This document shows positions 55,347 to 63,721 of a stretch of 64,000 nucleotides of DNA, piece by piece. The notes below the pieces were generated by a model. The model was not told the DNA's origin. It was given only the letters and a program-made list of their open reading frames with translations, and made no database searches. A program made the position numbers and the translations under genes. The stretch comes from Runella limosa DSM 17973 (GTDB taxonomy: Bacteria; Bacteroidota; Bacteroidia; Cytophagales; Spirosomataceae): the NCBI RefSeq assembly GCF_000482465.1, contig NZ_AXVJ01000025.1:186001-250000 (forward strand). Direction: 5' to 3'. Position 1 is the stretch's first letter, and every line of letters starts with the position of its first letter.

Positions 55347-55395
55347 AACAACCTCCATCAGTGCCTGAGCCGCGTCGGTACCGATGGAGGTTGTT
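55347..55395. repeat. Composite palindrome between convergent phage genes
   Basis: AACAACCTCCATC (55347-55359) is inverted in GATGGAGGTTGTT (55383-55395). The 23-base loop overlaps a second palindrome, TCGGTACCGA (55375-55384). Confidence 0.75.
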
Positions 55396-55417
55396 GAGAA
55401 AATGATAGCGTTTTTGA

Positions 55418-55678
55418 TTAAAGTAGTACAGCTAAAATTTCGTTGGGGTGTTGAGATCCCATAAAAAACATTTTTTCGGTGAATGGTTCAGTCTCGGCCT
55501 TCTTGGCCTCGTAGATTATAGCCTTATCTAGCCTATTATCATACAACTGATAGAGCTCCTCGCCATCAATGGCTACCTCTTTGATTTTAAAAAAAAGTGG
55601 GGAGCGCTTAACCAGCTCTTGCCCACTTATTAGTTTATTGGTCATTTGAGTAGATTTGATTATAGGATTATTCTTCAA
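55418..55678 (-). CDS. Hypothetical phage early protein
   Basis: 86 aa (or 75 from the inner ATG at 55645, MTNKLISGQELV). Contains LFFKIKEVAIDGEELYQLYDN. No known domain. The upstream gene overlaps its longer start by 11 bases, so the inner start may be used. Part of the minus-strand early block. Confidence 0.55.
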   Translation of the reverse strand: MKNNPIIKSTQMTNKLISGQELVKRSPLFFKIKEVAIDGEELYQLYDNRLDKAIIYEAKKAETEPFTEKMFFMGSQHPNEILAVLL

Positions 55679-55910
55679 TATTCTCAGGCCAGTTAAACCC
55701 GTAGTTTACGAGAATCACCCCCATTTGGTAGAAATACTTCTCTGGGATGCGACGCGCTCCTTTCGACTCTTTTGCCTTACGAATAGTGTCTTTCGGCATC
55801 CCTATTTCTGTCTCTAATCCGCGTACAGAAATGAGCGGGTGAGAGTTAAGAAAGGATAGAAAGTGATTTGAAAGGAAATCGCCTCCTTCGTCTTGTTGTT
55901 GTTTTTCCAT
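55668..55910 (-). CDS. Small HTH-like phage protein
   Basis: 80 aa. The middle, ISVRGLETEIGMPKDTIRKAKE followed by KGARRIPEKYFYQ, has the look of a helix-turn-helix with a recognition helix (MPKDTIRKAKE), a pattern common in Bacteroidota phage early genes. It might be a second regulator. Overlaps the next gene by 11 bases. Confidence 0.6.
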   Translation of the reverse strand: MEKQQQDEGGDFLSNHFLSFLNSHPLISVRGLETEIGMPKDTIRKAKESKGARRIPEKYFYQMGVILVNYGFNWPENIEE

Positions 55911-55990
55911 ATATTTGCCCTCGCGACGGAGGAATTTAAAAATGCTGTGTTCTTTTAACGAGAACTTAATCGTACCTGTCGTAATTGTTT

Positions 55991-56020
55991 AAATCCCCTT
56001 GACTGCAATCAAGGGGATTT
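55991..56020. terminator. Hairpin after the gene at 56023
   Basis: AAATCCCCTTGA (55991-56002) pairs with TCAAGGGGATTT (56009-56020) around CTGCAA. T-run on the plus side; on the minus side it ends ATTTAAAC. Confidence 0.75.
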
Positions 56021-56022
56021 TT

Positions 56023-56400
56023 TTATTTTGACATTTTCTTTTTTAGCAAATACGCTAATGCTACTGGAGGCAAAAAGCAGCTAACACCCTGAAAATCGCT
56101 CTGTTTTTTTATCTCAGAAAAGGGACGAATTCCCTCATAAAAACAAATGTCTCTTCCATGTTCCCTGATAAACGCTATGGCTTCTTTCCGAGATATTTCG
56201 ACGTCAAAAACACTTAGGTAGTCGTCTATTCCATCATGAATCATTGAGACGATACACGAGAGAAATTTAACATACTGCTCAATTTTATCTCCATCGCTCG
56301 AGCCAGATATTTCGTCGTTTTGCTGGAACGCAGTCAGCCTAGGCAACTCTTTTTCGTAGTAATGCGCAGAATTGAAAAAAAACATGTCAGCCGTTTTCAT
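56023..56400 (-). CDS. Hypothetical phage protein
   Basis: 125 aa from the ATG at 56400 (MKTADMFFFNSAHY), preceded by AAACAATTACGACA, a motif also seen ahead of other starts in this region. Contains FLSCIVSMIHDGIDDYLSVFDVEISRKEA. No family is recognised. Its promoter (TATCTTTG, 56472-56465) and a palindrome at 56488-56507 lie just upstream. Confidence 0.55.
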   Translation of the reverse strand: MKTADMFFFNSAHYYEKELPRLTAFQQNDEISGSSDGDKIEQYVKFLSCIVSMIHDGIDDYLSVFDVEISRKEAIAFIREHGRDICFYEGIRPFSEIKKQSDFQGVSCFLPPVALAYLLKKKMSK

Positions 56401-56464
56401 TGTCGTAATTGTTTGATTTTTAAGTTTTCCCGCTGCAACGGGGTTGGTCACTCAACCAACGATA

Positions 56465-56507
56465 CAAAGATAAGGGGTATTTTTTATTTGTCCTAATACT
56501 AGGACAA
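56465..56507 (-). promoter_or_regulatory. Promoter with repressor-type palindrome
   Basis: -7 box TATCTTTG (56472-56465). The perfect palindrome TTGTCCTA-ATAC-TAGGACAA (56488-56507) covers the -20 to -40 region and could bind a repressor. Confidence 0.7.
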
Positions 56508-56550
56508 TTATTTTTACAAAATCACACTATTTATTTTCATTCCAAACAAA

Positions 56551-56576
56551 AAAGCCCCCGCACTTGCAGGGGCTTT
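56551..56576 (-). terminator. Terminator after the tape measure gene
   Basis: AAAGCCCC faces GGGGCTTT around a 10-base loop, 9 bases after the tape measure stop on the minus strand, ending the late operon. Confidence 0.8.
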
Positions 56577-56584
56577 CGATAGCA

Positions 56585-59500
56585 TTACGCCGCATCCTCC
56601 CTAATAAAATCTATAAAATCTCGGTACTTTTCAAATTCCGAATAATTAAACTGAATCGTTTGCCTTTGGTTGAGTTTGGCCGAAATCTCTTGCAACAGAG
56701 GTATAAGTACCTGCAAATCGCTCGTGTTTCCTCCAGTACCGCCCGTGGGCATTGGTTGTCCCTTGCGGTACATCTCTAACATAGATGCAATGTTGGCAAT
56801 CACAGGGTTTTTCAGCATTGGATTGCTGATAATGTACTCTTTTCCCGCTTCACCAGCAATATAACTTCTCCTTCCAAGATTAAACAACGTTGGACCAGAG
56901 GTAAAACCTTGCGGCTGTCCGCTATTATCACCATATAAACTGCTAAAATCAGAAAAACCTCCAGTAGCTTTTTTTGCAAATGTCGGAGCGGAAGGAGTAT
57001 CGCTACTAGAAATAATCGTTCTTGCTTTTGCAATATTGGTTGCTATTAAGGCTACATATCCCGCTATTTTTATGGCCATATCTATAGGTGTAAGGCTTGT
57101 AGAAGTTGCTGCCGCTACTGCTGCAGATATTGCTACACCAGAGTCAATAGCAATTTTTGCGAGTGCGACGGCCTTCTGAAACCCTGCCATTTCTTCTGTA
57201 TTTGATGCTACCATGTCCAAAATAGCCCCAGAAGCATCTGCAAAAGAATATAACAAATCGGTTCTTTTTTGCGCAGACTCCTTGTCGTTTTCTTTCTTTA
57301 GAGCGTTTTGAGCAATATGATTTTTGGTTATCTGAGCTTCTATTTCAGTAGTTTCTTTCCCAAAAGCTTTCAGTAAATTCAACTGAGCTCCCAAGCGAGC
57401 CGCTTCATTGTCCAGTAAAGCAACATTCAAAAGCTCTTGACTTATGAGCTGATTTGCCTCTTTACCTTTCAAAAGATCCGCTTGTTCATCAAACACTTTA
57501 TTGGTAAATGCCAGTGCATTGGCTAAATCGGTAGCTTTTTTATCAGCAGCCGCCTTCTGCAATTCCTCTTGTTTTTTTGCTATTTCACGTTCCACATTAA
57601 GTGTATCTTCTCCATACAACTCAGTAAACTCCTTTTTTTTCTGCAAAAAATCAAGCTCTTTTTGTAACCTTTGTTCTCGCAAATCATCCTCATTAAATTT
57701 TCCTTGCGCTGCTTTTTGCTCTATTTCTAAATAGTGCAAATCGTATTCATGAGTAAGGTCTTTTAGTAGGTTAGCCAAATTCGCTTTACGTTCTTTTTCT
57801 GCTTCATCATACACGTCATTCCAAGCCTCCATTTCGTCTTTTGTAGCCTCTATCCACGTTTTTGTGCTTACGCCAGGCGTTGTCGGAGCTTTCTTCTTTT
57901 TCTCCTTGCTTCCAGCGTCTCCACCTGTTTTTGGACTTCCATCGGTAGGTGGAAGTGGCGGTGGCGGTGTTTTTACGGGGCTTTGAGTTGTTGTTTTTTT
58001 GGTAGGAGTCTCCGTTTTTTTTGCGGGCTCTTCAAACCAAGAATTAACCCTGTCAATATTCTTTTGCCTATTTTTCATAAGGTTATCCATGTTAGCCGCT
58101 GGATTAATCTTAAACTGGCTACCAAAAAAGTTCATAACCTTCTTGCCGCTATTAATAAGCACGTCGAAATACCCAATCAACGTCGCCGTTTCGTTAATAA
58201 CCACCACAACCGCCGCCGCCACTAACTTAAAAACCACCCCAATACCCTTGGTGACATCCATGGCCAGTTTGCCCGCATCTCCATAGCCTGTCATCGTAAC
58301 CGTTAGCTCTCGAATGCTTACCAAAAGGTCGCCGATAACATCCACAATCCCAAAGACAATGTCCATAAAATTGTCGGAATCTTCAACCATTTCTCTAAGC
58401 GTAGTAAGCACCTCGGTAGCCCATTTATAAAGACCACGAAACGCCCCCGAAAGCTTCTCGCCGATGGCAACATAAAGTTGATTAACCGTAACGGAATACC
58501 GTTGTGCCTCGTAGTCTAAGGCCGACATATTTATTGCTGCCATTTTTTCGGCAGCGCCTTTATTCTCAATCTCTTTCGTCCATTTTTGCAACAATGGCAT
58601 ATTTTGAAGCAAAATATTGGCTCCAGCTACGTTTTCGGTATTAAACTGTTCAGTGATTTGTTTGACGCTCAAGTTCTTCTTTCCCAAGTTGTCTAGCGCT
58701 TTCATCAGCCCTACTACTTTCGGGTTGGTGTCGTCAGCACCTGCACCTAGTTTCAATAAAATAGCCCTAAGTTGCGTTCCTGCCATTTCGCCCGTCAAAC
58801 CATTTTTCACAAATAGCTGAAGTACGGCGTTAGTTTCACCAAAGCTCACCCCCATTGTGTTTGCTGCAACCCCTGCGTATTTCATTCCATCCACGACCTG
58901 ATTAAGTTCAGCAGCGCCGAGCGCAAACCCCTGAGACATCACATCTACAAAATGTTTGGCTTCTTGGGCATCTTTCCCGAATTGGTTGAGCATCATCGAA
59001 AGCGATTCCCCCGCATCAGGCAAATCGAGTTTTCCTGCCCTCGCAAACAGCATAGCGCTTTCCATCATCTCCTTCATGGCGTCGCTACTACCCACCAGCT
59101 CCGATTTTGCCGAGCCAATTTTTGTGGCAGCCTCTAAATACATCTCGGCAGTGTAGCCCATCTGTGGGCCTAGTTTTTTGGCTTGCTGTTCAAGGTCAGA
59201 TAGCACTTCGTTGCTCATAAGCGTAGCCGACTGCAATCCTTTTGCGGCTTTTTCGTAGCTCATAAAAGCCGCTTTGGCCTGCTGGGCTATGCTTACTATT
59301 GCTCTTCCTGCTTGCTCAACGATATTTCCACCCAATACGCCCGCTGCAATCGTAGCCGACTGAGTTTTGAATTTATCCCATGCGCTTCTAACCTCTCCGA
59401 TTGCCTGTTTTTGTCGGATATACTCCTCGGTTAGCGCCCTTTTTTTTGCAATAAGGTCTTTGTACAATGCAGGATTATCGGCCTCTTTCAAGGCTCGTAA

Positions 59501-59617
59501 CTCCTTGGTAACGGCACTTACCGCCGTTCCTACCTCTTTTAGGCTTGTTTTCGCCCCTTCACCGTTGATAATTAGGGTGACGGTGCTCTTTACGTTATCG
59601 GTGTTTGGTTTTGCCAT
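56585..59617 (-). CDS. Phage tail tape measure protein (TP901 type)
   Basis: 1010 aa. N-terminal coiled-coil (VGTAVSAVTKELRALKEADN), then the TP901 core domain (about 120-400: YEKAAKGLQSATLMSNEVLSD, GVAANTMGVSFGETNAVLQLF, LTGEMAGTQLRAILLKL). Membrane-like helices near 430-500, a Pro/Lys/Thr-rich linker (PPPPLPPTDG), long charged coiled coils and a hydrophobic stretch (about 850-900). It sets tail length and is typical of long-tailed phages; the tail would be about as long as this protein predicts. Ends 5 bases from the upstream gene. Confidence 0.93.
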   Translation of the reverse strand: MAKPNTDNVKSTVTLIINGEGAKTSLKEVGTAVSAVTKELRALKEADNPALYKDLIAKKRALTEEYIRQKQAIGEVRSAWDKFKTQSATIAAGVLGGNIVEQAGRAIVSIAQQAKAAFMSYEKAAKGLQSATLMSNEVLSDLEQQAKKLGPQMGYTAEMYLEAATKIGSAKSELVGSSDAMKEMMESAMLFARAGKLDLPDAGESLSMMLNQFGKDAQEAKHFVDVMSQGFALGAAELNQVVDGMKYAGVAANTMGVSFGETNAVLQLFVKNGLTGEMAGTQLRAILLKLGAGADDTNPKVVGLMKALDNLGKKNLSVKQITEQFNTENVAGANILLQNMPLLQKWTKEIENKGAAEKMAAINMSALDYEAQRYSVTVNQLYVAIGEKLSGAFRGLYKWATEVLTTLREMVEDSDNFMDIVFGIVDVIGDLLVSIRELTVTMTGYGDAGKLAMDVTKGIGVVFKLVAAAVVVVINETATLIGYFDVLINSGKKVMNFFGSQFKINPAANMDNLMKNRQKNIDRVNSWFEEPAKKTETPTKKTTTQSPVKTPPPPLPPTDGSPKTGGDAGSKEKKKKAPTTPGVSTKTWIEATKDEMEAWNDVYDEAEKERKANLANLLKDLTHEYDLHYLEIEQKAAQGKFNEDDLREQRLQKELDFLQKKKEFTELYGEDTLNVEREIAKKQEELQKAAADKKATDLANALAFTNKVFDEQADLLKGKEANQLISQELLNVALLDNEAARLGAQLNLLKAFGKETTEIEAQITKNHIAQNALKKENDKESAQKRTDLLYSFADASGAILDMVASNTEEMAGFQKAVALAKIAIDSGVAISAAVAAATSTSLTPIDMAIKIAGYVALIATNIAKARTIISSSDTPSAPTFAKKATGGFSDFSSLYGDNSGQPQGFTSGPTLFNLGRRSYIAGEAGKEYIISNPMLKNPVIANIASMLEMYRKGQPMPTGGTGGNTSDLQVLIPLLQEISAKLNQRQTIQFNYSEFEKYRDFIDFIREDAA

Positions 59618-59622
59618 GGTGA

Positions 59623-60120
59623 TTAGATATTGACGGTTACTTGAACATCGTCGGGGCTAATAAACTGCGCCGATAAGGCGGCCATTGCCTCGGCGGTAAT
59701 TTCGGCCAATCGGTCTTTTTCAAAAACATATTGGGGAGAAAACCACGGTTTCGGTTTTCGTTTGTTTCCCGTCCCCGCACGGCCTTCAAAGAGCAATCTG
59801 CCCGTTTGGCGCTCCACGAGGGTAGTGCCCTTCCCTACACCCATATCGACGAATCGCCCGTAGAAATTGAAGGAAAGATTGGCGCTTACTACGCTGTTGC
59901 CCTTGCGGACGTTGAACCGAAAACTATCGTCCAAATCGCCTTCGTGGCCTATATTCATCGTGTCGATATTGCGCCGCAAACGCTCCACAAACACGGGCAT
60001 AAACGCGCGCAAAATCTCCACGCTTTTGGCGGTGATTTGGACGTCGGGAATGACGTTATTAGGCACTCCAGGAATTACGTCGGATGCGCGGCTCAAGCCC
60101 CGCCAATTTCTTCTACTCAT
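59623..60120 (-). CDS. Probable HK97-gp10-like / tail completion protein
   Basis: 165 aa. Position just upstream of the tape measure gene, a helix-rich start (VEILRAFMPVFVERLRRNIDTM) followed by beta strands (DDSFRFNVRKGNSVVSANLSFNFYGRFVDMGVG) and a basic patch (TGNKRKPKPWFSP). These are features of the gp10-like tail-completion family, but similarity is only suggestive. Gaps of 2 and 5 bases show a tight operon. Confidence 0.55.
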   Translation of the reverse strand: MSRRNWRGLSRASDVIPGVPNNVIPDVQITAKSVEILRAFMPVFVERLRRNIDTMNIGHEGDLDDSFRFNVRKGNSVVSANLSFNFYGRFVDMGVGKGTTLVERQTGRLLFEGRAGTGNKRKPKPWFSPQYVFEKDRLAEITAEAMAALSAQFISPDDVQVTVNI

Positions 60121-60122
60121 GG

Positions 60123-62123
60123 TTATGTTGGTACAACGAAATAATCTGGACTGGGTAACAAAGCCATAGTGATTTGCGTGGGTGGCTCTTGCTCGTTCTG
60201 GGCTTCGATGTAGTTCAACCAGTTGGCTTCGATAAGTAGTTCCGTGCCGTCCATGGTGGCGGTAAGTTCTTCTCTGCCTACGCCCATCGCGTCGTAGGTT
60301 GTTTTTTCGTAAAAAATCGTAAGCCCCGCCACGGCCTGTTTTTTGGATTGGTCTTGGCTGGTATAGGCGCGCACATAGACATCAATCAGGCTATCGTCTG
60401 TATGCAGCATAAATTCCATGCGTAGCCATACTATCGCATTAACGCCCGACGTATTGGGGCCAATCGCGCCTGGTAAGGTTGGATATGCGTACAGCTTCGC
60501 CTCTATCCAGCCATTTCGCCCAGGGAGTTTTGCCACGAGTTTTTCGATGAAAAATCGACTTAAAACCCTGTCACGTCCCCTAATACCTAGCTTTTTGGAA
60601 AGCGAAAGCCGCATAAACTCCGCCACTGGAAGCAGTAGCTTCAGCTGTGCGTTTCGGGTGTTTGCGAGAAAGGTGTAGAACGGCTTTTGGAAAACCTCGT
60701 AAACGCTCTTCAAATCGCGCGGATCGTCGGCAAGTGTGCCTATAATCGCCTGATTAAAATCATACCTCGAAGACGAAAGCATGGGGTACAACTCGCCGTT
60801 GGCATCTTTCTGCCATCCTCGGTACGTCATCAGCCGAATCGCAAAATCTTCCTTCAGCTCGGTGCCATCGAAGAACCCATCCGCCCCCGCGTACCGAAGC
60901 CCTTGGAAGTTACCAGGCTGTTTCGACACGGGCACAAGCCACGTGCCTAGTACGTCTTTCCCGCCCGCGTTGATTCTCACCCTTTTTCCCATCGCCACGG
61001 TGGCGACTTCGTCGGTGATGCTCTTGTCACCGTCGCCAATCGTTGCCGTCTCAAGGCGTTTGATTTCCTTGTCGATAAGGTCATCCCCCGCAAACTTGAT
61101 GGTGTAACCTCGGTTTTTGGGTGGATCTAATACAATATCATCGGCGGTCGCCCACGTGCTTACGTCTATGGTATCGCCTGTGTTATTAATACCCACAAAG
61201 CTTTCTATCGTTACCTGCAAGTTCTTAGAACTTACGTCGATTTGCAGGCAAAAATGCTTTCTAATCGCCCTCAGAAAGTCTATTACTTTCATGCGGGGCA
61301 AGTGGTTGGCAATGGTCACAATCATGCCACTGTACGGGCGATCTAAGACCGATTCTAAGGCCACATTGTTGTAGATAACCCTGCGTCGAATCTCATCATC
61401 GGCCAGCCACGTGCTTTGCACCGATATACCCAACCACTCGAATATCTTCTCCATTACCCACGCCAAATACGGAAATGGTACCAGGTGATACCCCCACATA
61501 TCGGCATTTACACTCGGGAAGCCTGGCAACGGGAATCTTACGCTGTAATTACCATCGACGAAGAAGCTCCCTGTTGTCTCCAGCATCCATTTTCCGTAAT
61601 AGTTGACGTACGGTTGCCGCACAAAGCCACGGGCTTCGGGCTCAAAATCTTCCTCCAAAAATGCCTCGTTGTGGATTGGCGCAAATACCATCGGCTCGTT
61701 GCTGGGCATCGCATTGCAGAGCTGAAGTAACTTGGATTTTACTTCGTCAGCGGTTTTCCCGAGCGGGATTTGCTGCGTAAAAATATCCTGAAGGGTTTTG
61801 TTTCGCAGGTTCTTATTTACGAGGCTTTCGTCGAGTTTGAGATAGCCCGTTGCCTTATTCCCGTCTATTTTGTAGGACAAAAAACAGCTAGAAAAGAAGA
61901 AGTTGTAGAGCTGCACACTTACCTCCAGCTCCTCGTACAGGCGCTGCACTTTGTGGCGATGCTCTAAGAAAATGATGTTATTCGGCGACAAAGGAAACGT
62001 GATGGGGTACGTAAACGCCTTGCCCACGTCATCGTCAGCAAACAGCCAGCTGACCCATTCGATTTCGACTCCCGAATCGGGAGCAAGCTGTAATTCGTAT
62101 CCGTTTCGGGTAATTCTTAGCAT
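60123..62123 (-). CDS. Tail-associated phage protein, 666 aa
   Basis: 666 aa. Starts with a beta-rich region (MLRITRNGYELQLAPDSGVE, ITFPLSPNNIIFLEHRHKV) and has a long middle domain (EWLGISVQSTWLADDEI, MKVIDFLRAIRKHFCLQID) plus a C-terminal beta domain with Gln/Thr-rich end. Resembles large uncharacterised proteins beside tape measure genes in Bacteroidota prophages; the exact role (tail hub or baseplate) is not known. A hairpin, TAATACTGC/GCAGTATTA, covers its start codon. Confidence 0.6.
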   Translation of the reverse strand: MLRITRNGYELQLAPDSGVEIEWVSWLFADDDVGKAFTYPITFPLSPNNIIFLEHRHKVQRLYEELEVSVQLYNFFFSSCFLSYKIDGNKATGYLKLDESLVNKNLRNKTLQDIFTQQIPLGKTADEVKSKLLQLCNAMPSNEPMVFAPIHNEAFLEEDFEPEARGFVRQPYVNYYGKWMLETTGSFFVDGNYSVRFPLPGFPSVNADMWGYHLVPFPYLAWVMEKIFEWLGISVQSTWLADDEIRRRVIYNNVALESVLDRPYSGMIVTIANHLPRMKVIDFLRAIRKHFCLQIDVSSKNLQVTIESFVGINNTGDTIDVSTWATADDIVLDPPKNRGYTIKFAGDDLIDKEIKRLETATIGDGDKSITDEVATVAMGKRVRINAGGKDVLGTWLVPVSKQPGNFQGLRYAGADGFFDGTELKEDFAIRLMTYRGWQKDANGELYPMLSSSRYDFNQAIIGTLADDPRDLKSVYEVFQKPFYTFLANTRNAQLKLLLPVAEFMRLSLSKKLGIRGRDRVLSRFFIEKLVAKLPGRNGWIEAKLYAYPTLPGAIGPNTSGVNAIVWLRMEFMLHTDDSLIDVYVRAYTSQDQSKKQAVAGLTIFYEKTTYDAMGVGREELTATMDGTELLIEANWLNYIEAQNEQEPPTQITMALLPSPDYFVVPT

Positions 62124-62147
62124 AATACTGCAATTTCCGCAGTATTA
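62123..62147 (-). promoter_or_regulatory. Hairpin at the start codon of the 666-aa gene
   Basis: TAATACTGC (62123-62131) pairs with GCAGTATTA (62139-62147) around AATTTCC; the ATG at 62123 is in or against the stem. It could limit translation initiation. Confidence 0.5.
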
Positions 62148-62170
62148 CAGGACAAAAAAAGGAAACAAAA

Positions 62171-62197
62171 AACCTGTGTAACAGCGCTACACAGGTT
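62171..62197 (-). terminator. Terminator after the spanin-like genes
   Basis: On the minus strand, AACCTGTGTA pairs with TACACAGGTT around GCGCTGT, followed by a T-run. It would separate the lysis block from the tail block unless read through. Confidence 0.75.
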
Positions 62198-62214
62198 TCC
62201 AACTAACCCATCAA

Positions 62215-62568
62215 CTACAGCCATTTGGGGCGGAATATCTTGGCGGCCAGCCACATACCTAGCAAGACCGCAAACCCGACAATCGCCCAAATAAATTTCT
62301 TTTGCACGCTTTCGAGTGCTTCCACTTCTACGCGCTTCTGCTCAAGCTGCTTTTGCAGCTCTTCGTTTTGCTGCTTCAGCTTATAGTTATTCACTATCAG
62401 CGTCGTGTTCTCCGCCTCGTAGAGCTTCGATTTTTCAGCGAGCTTGGTGATGACAATCAAATCACCCCGATCGATGTCAATTTTTTGGGCGTGCGAGATA
62501 CTGCAAACGACGACGTAAATCATCGTCAGAGATACCCCTATAAATACTGTCAATACGCGATTTTTCAT
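62215..62568 (-). CDS. Spanin-like protein with coiled coil and C-terminal membrane helix
   Basis: 117 aa from the ATG at 62568. Signal-like N-terminus (about 1-27, ends SISHAQ), a coiled coil (LAEKSKLYEAENTTLIVNNY, QQNEELQKQLEQKRVEVEAL) and a C-terminal membrane helix (FIWAIVGFAVLLGMWLAA). The first 92 bases overlap the 3' end of the lipoprotein gene in another frame. Together they resemble a phage Rz/Rz1 pair, here in a new topology. The longer open frame to 62694 is not supported. Confidence 0.6.
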   Translation of the reverse strand: MKNRVLTVFIGVSLTMIYVVVCSISHAQKIDIDRGDLIVITKLAEKSKLYEAENTTLIVNNYKLKQQNEELQKQLEQKRVEVEALESVQKKFIWAIVGFAVLLGMWLAAKIFRPKWL

Positions 62569-62710
62569 AATTAAGAAATATTTGGTTGGTTTTGGTAACA
62601 GAATCAATTTTCGCAAAATCAGCCCGAAGGCCGTTGACCGCGCGGAGAATTTGGCGGTTGGTGGTGCAGGCCGTGGCGAGCAAAAGCAGGGCAAAAAATA
62701 GGGATTTCAT
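62477..62710 (-). CDS. Small phage lipoprotein (candidate outer-membrane spanin)
   Basis: 77 aa from the ATG at 62710 (MKSLFFALLLLATACTTNRQ), with a lipobox cysteine at residue 15. After the lipidation site the chain is short and charged (RIDSIYRGISDDDLRRRLQY). It overlaps the spanin-like gene by 92 bases and the endolysin stop by 4 bases. This fits an outer-membrane spanin (Rz1-like) that helps break the outer membrane in lysis. Confidence 0.65.
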   Translation of the reverse strand: MKSLFFALLLLATACTTNRQILRAVNGLRADFAKIDSVTKTNQIFLNYEKSRIDSIYRGISDDDLRRRLQYLARPKN

Positions 62711-63189
62711 ATCGAAATGTAGTCTTGTTTTGGGGTTATTTTCGCTTTGGCCTGCGCAATGCTTAGGCCAAAAGTCTTCTGAAAATGCGGTAAATCGGTT
62801 TTGGGCTTGGCCCAATCTCCACCCCATTCCCACCCAAACGATTTAAAGATTTTTACGACTTCAATCCAGTCGGCAACGCCGTCCTTGTCGAAGTCGGCGA
62901 CGCTGTCGAAGCTCACCATTTTGCCCGAAATATGCACGAGGCAAATATCAACCGCAAGGCCATAATTGTGCCACGAGTCTCCACCCCGCGCCCACGTTAC
63001 CACGCGCCCTGGGCGGGTACGCCCCTGCGCAAACAGGTCATTTTGTTCCTGGAACGTTCGAAGCGTCCACGTAAGCCGTGGCTTCCATTCCCCTGTAAGC
63101 GCCTTCTCTGCTTGTTCGAGGATAGCAGTAAGCTCGGCACGCACTTTGGGATGCGCAAGCTGTATTCGATCTAAACTAATTTTGTCCAT
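62707..63189 (-). CDS. M15-family peptidoglycan endopeptidase (phage endolysin)
   Basis: 160 aa from the ATG at 63189 (MDKISLDRIQLAHPKV), which overlaps the holin stop by 14 bases; the frame also opens to 63231. M15 core: LTWTLRTFQEQNDLFAQGRT, SWHNYGLAVDICLV (zinc ligands His and Asp) and WGGDWAKPKTDLPHFQ (second His). It should cut the L-Ala-D-Glu bond or similar in peptidoglycan during lysis. A calcium-loop-like DFDKDGVADW is inserted. No signal peptide: release depends on the holin. Confidence 0.93.
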   Translation of the reverse strand: MDKISLDRIQLAHPKVRAELTAILEQAEKALTGEWKPRLTWTLRTFQEQNDLFAQGRTRPGRVVTWARGGDSWHNYGLAVDICLVHISGKMVSFDSVADFDKDGVADWIEVVKIFKSFGWEWGGDWAKPKTDLPHFQKTFGLSIAQAKAKITPKQDYISI

Positions 63190-63679
63190 CGGTATTTGTG
63201 GGGTTAAGGTCCTGTACTCGACCCGAAGCATCGAAACGTTTTAAGTAGGCCAGAATCCAGCTCGGTATTAAGTTGGGCTTAATTGCCCCCACTTTTTCGA
63301 GAATCGAAATTGCTTCTCGAACCAGTATGGCCACGTAAAACATATTGTTAACCCACTGGAAGAAAGCCACTTCCCTGCCGTCTATCTTCAAGTGGGTTAG
63401 GACGTGACACATTATTAGGAATAGCGCGTAGATGATGTGTTTCTCGAAATACCCCGCAAATCCCTTACTCGAAAGTTGCTGATTTCTGAGGGCTAACCAC
63501 ACGCCTAAAATCGTGTCTATGTGGGTGATGATTAACAGGCTAATCACGAACTGCCAATCCGAAAACAGATATACGTTCACGATGTCCAGCACCGTTTTCA
63601 GTAAGCCCGTCAAGGCCATTGCGAAAATCAACGTGGGCTTGTGGCTGTAATAGTCAAAAAAATCGAGCATTTTTTTCAT
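63176..63679 (-). CDS. Phage holin family protein
   Basis: 167 aa. Three to four membrane helices (LIFAMALTGLLKTVLDIV, WQFVISLLIITHIDTILGVWL, IIYALFLIMCHVLTHL, FYVAILVREAISIL) with the D-T-x-L-G-V-W-L-A motif of the phage_holin_4 group. It forms the membrane hole that frees the endolysin. Directly upstream of the endolysin gene, stop overlapping its start. Confidence 0.9.
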   Translation of the reverse strand: MKKMLDFFDYYSHKPTLIFAMALTGLLKTVLDIVNVYLFSDWQFVISLLIITHIDTILGVWLALRNQQLSSKGFAGYFEKHIIYALFLIMCHVLTHLKIDGREVAFFQWVNNMFYVAILVREAISILEKVGAIKPNLIPSWILAYLKRFDASGRVQDLNPTNTDGQN

Positions 63680-63721
63680 AATTGAAAGTGTTTCTAACGA
63701 GGGAAAGTAGGGTAATTAGAG

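Noticed and set aside
55136-55351. 71-codon frame antisense to the RHH-like gene
   Set aside because: Runs through a terminator and the small RHH gene; no start context.
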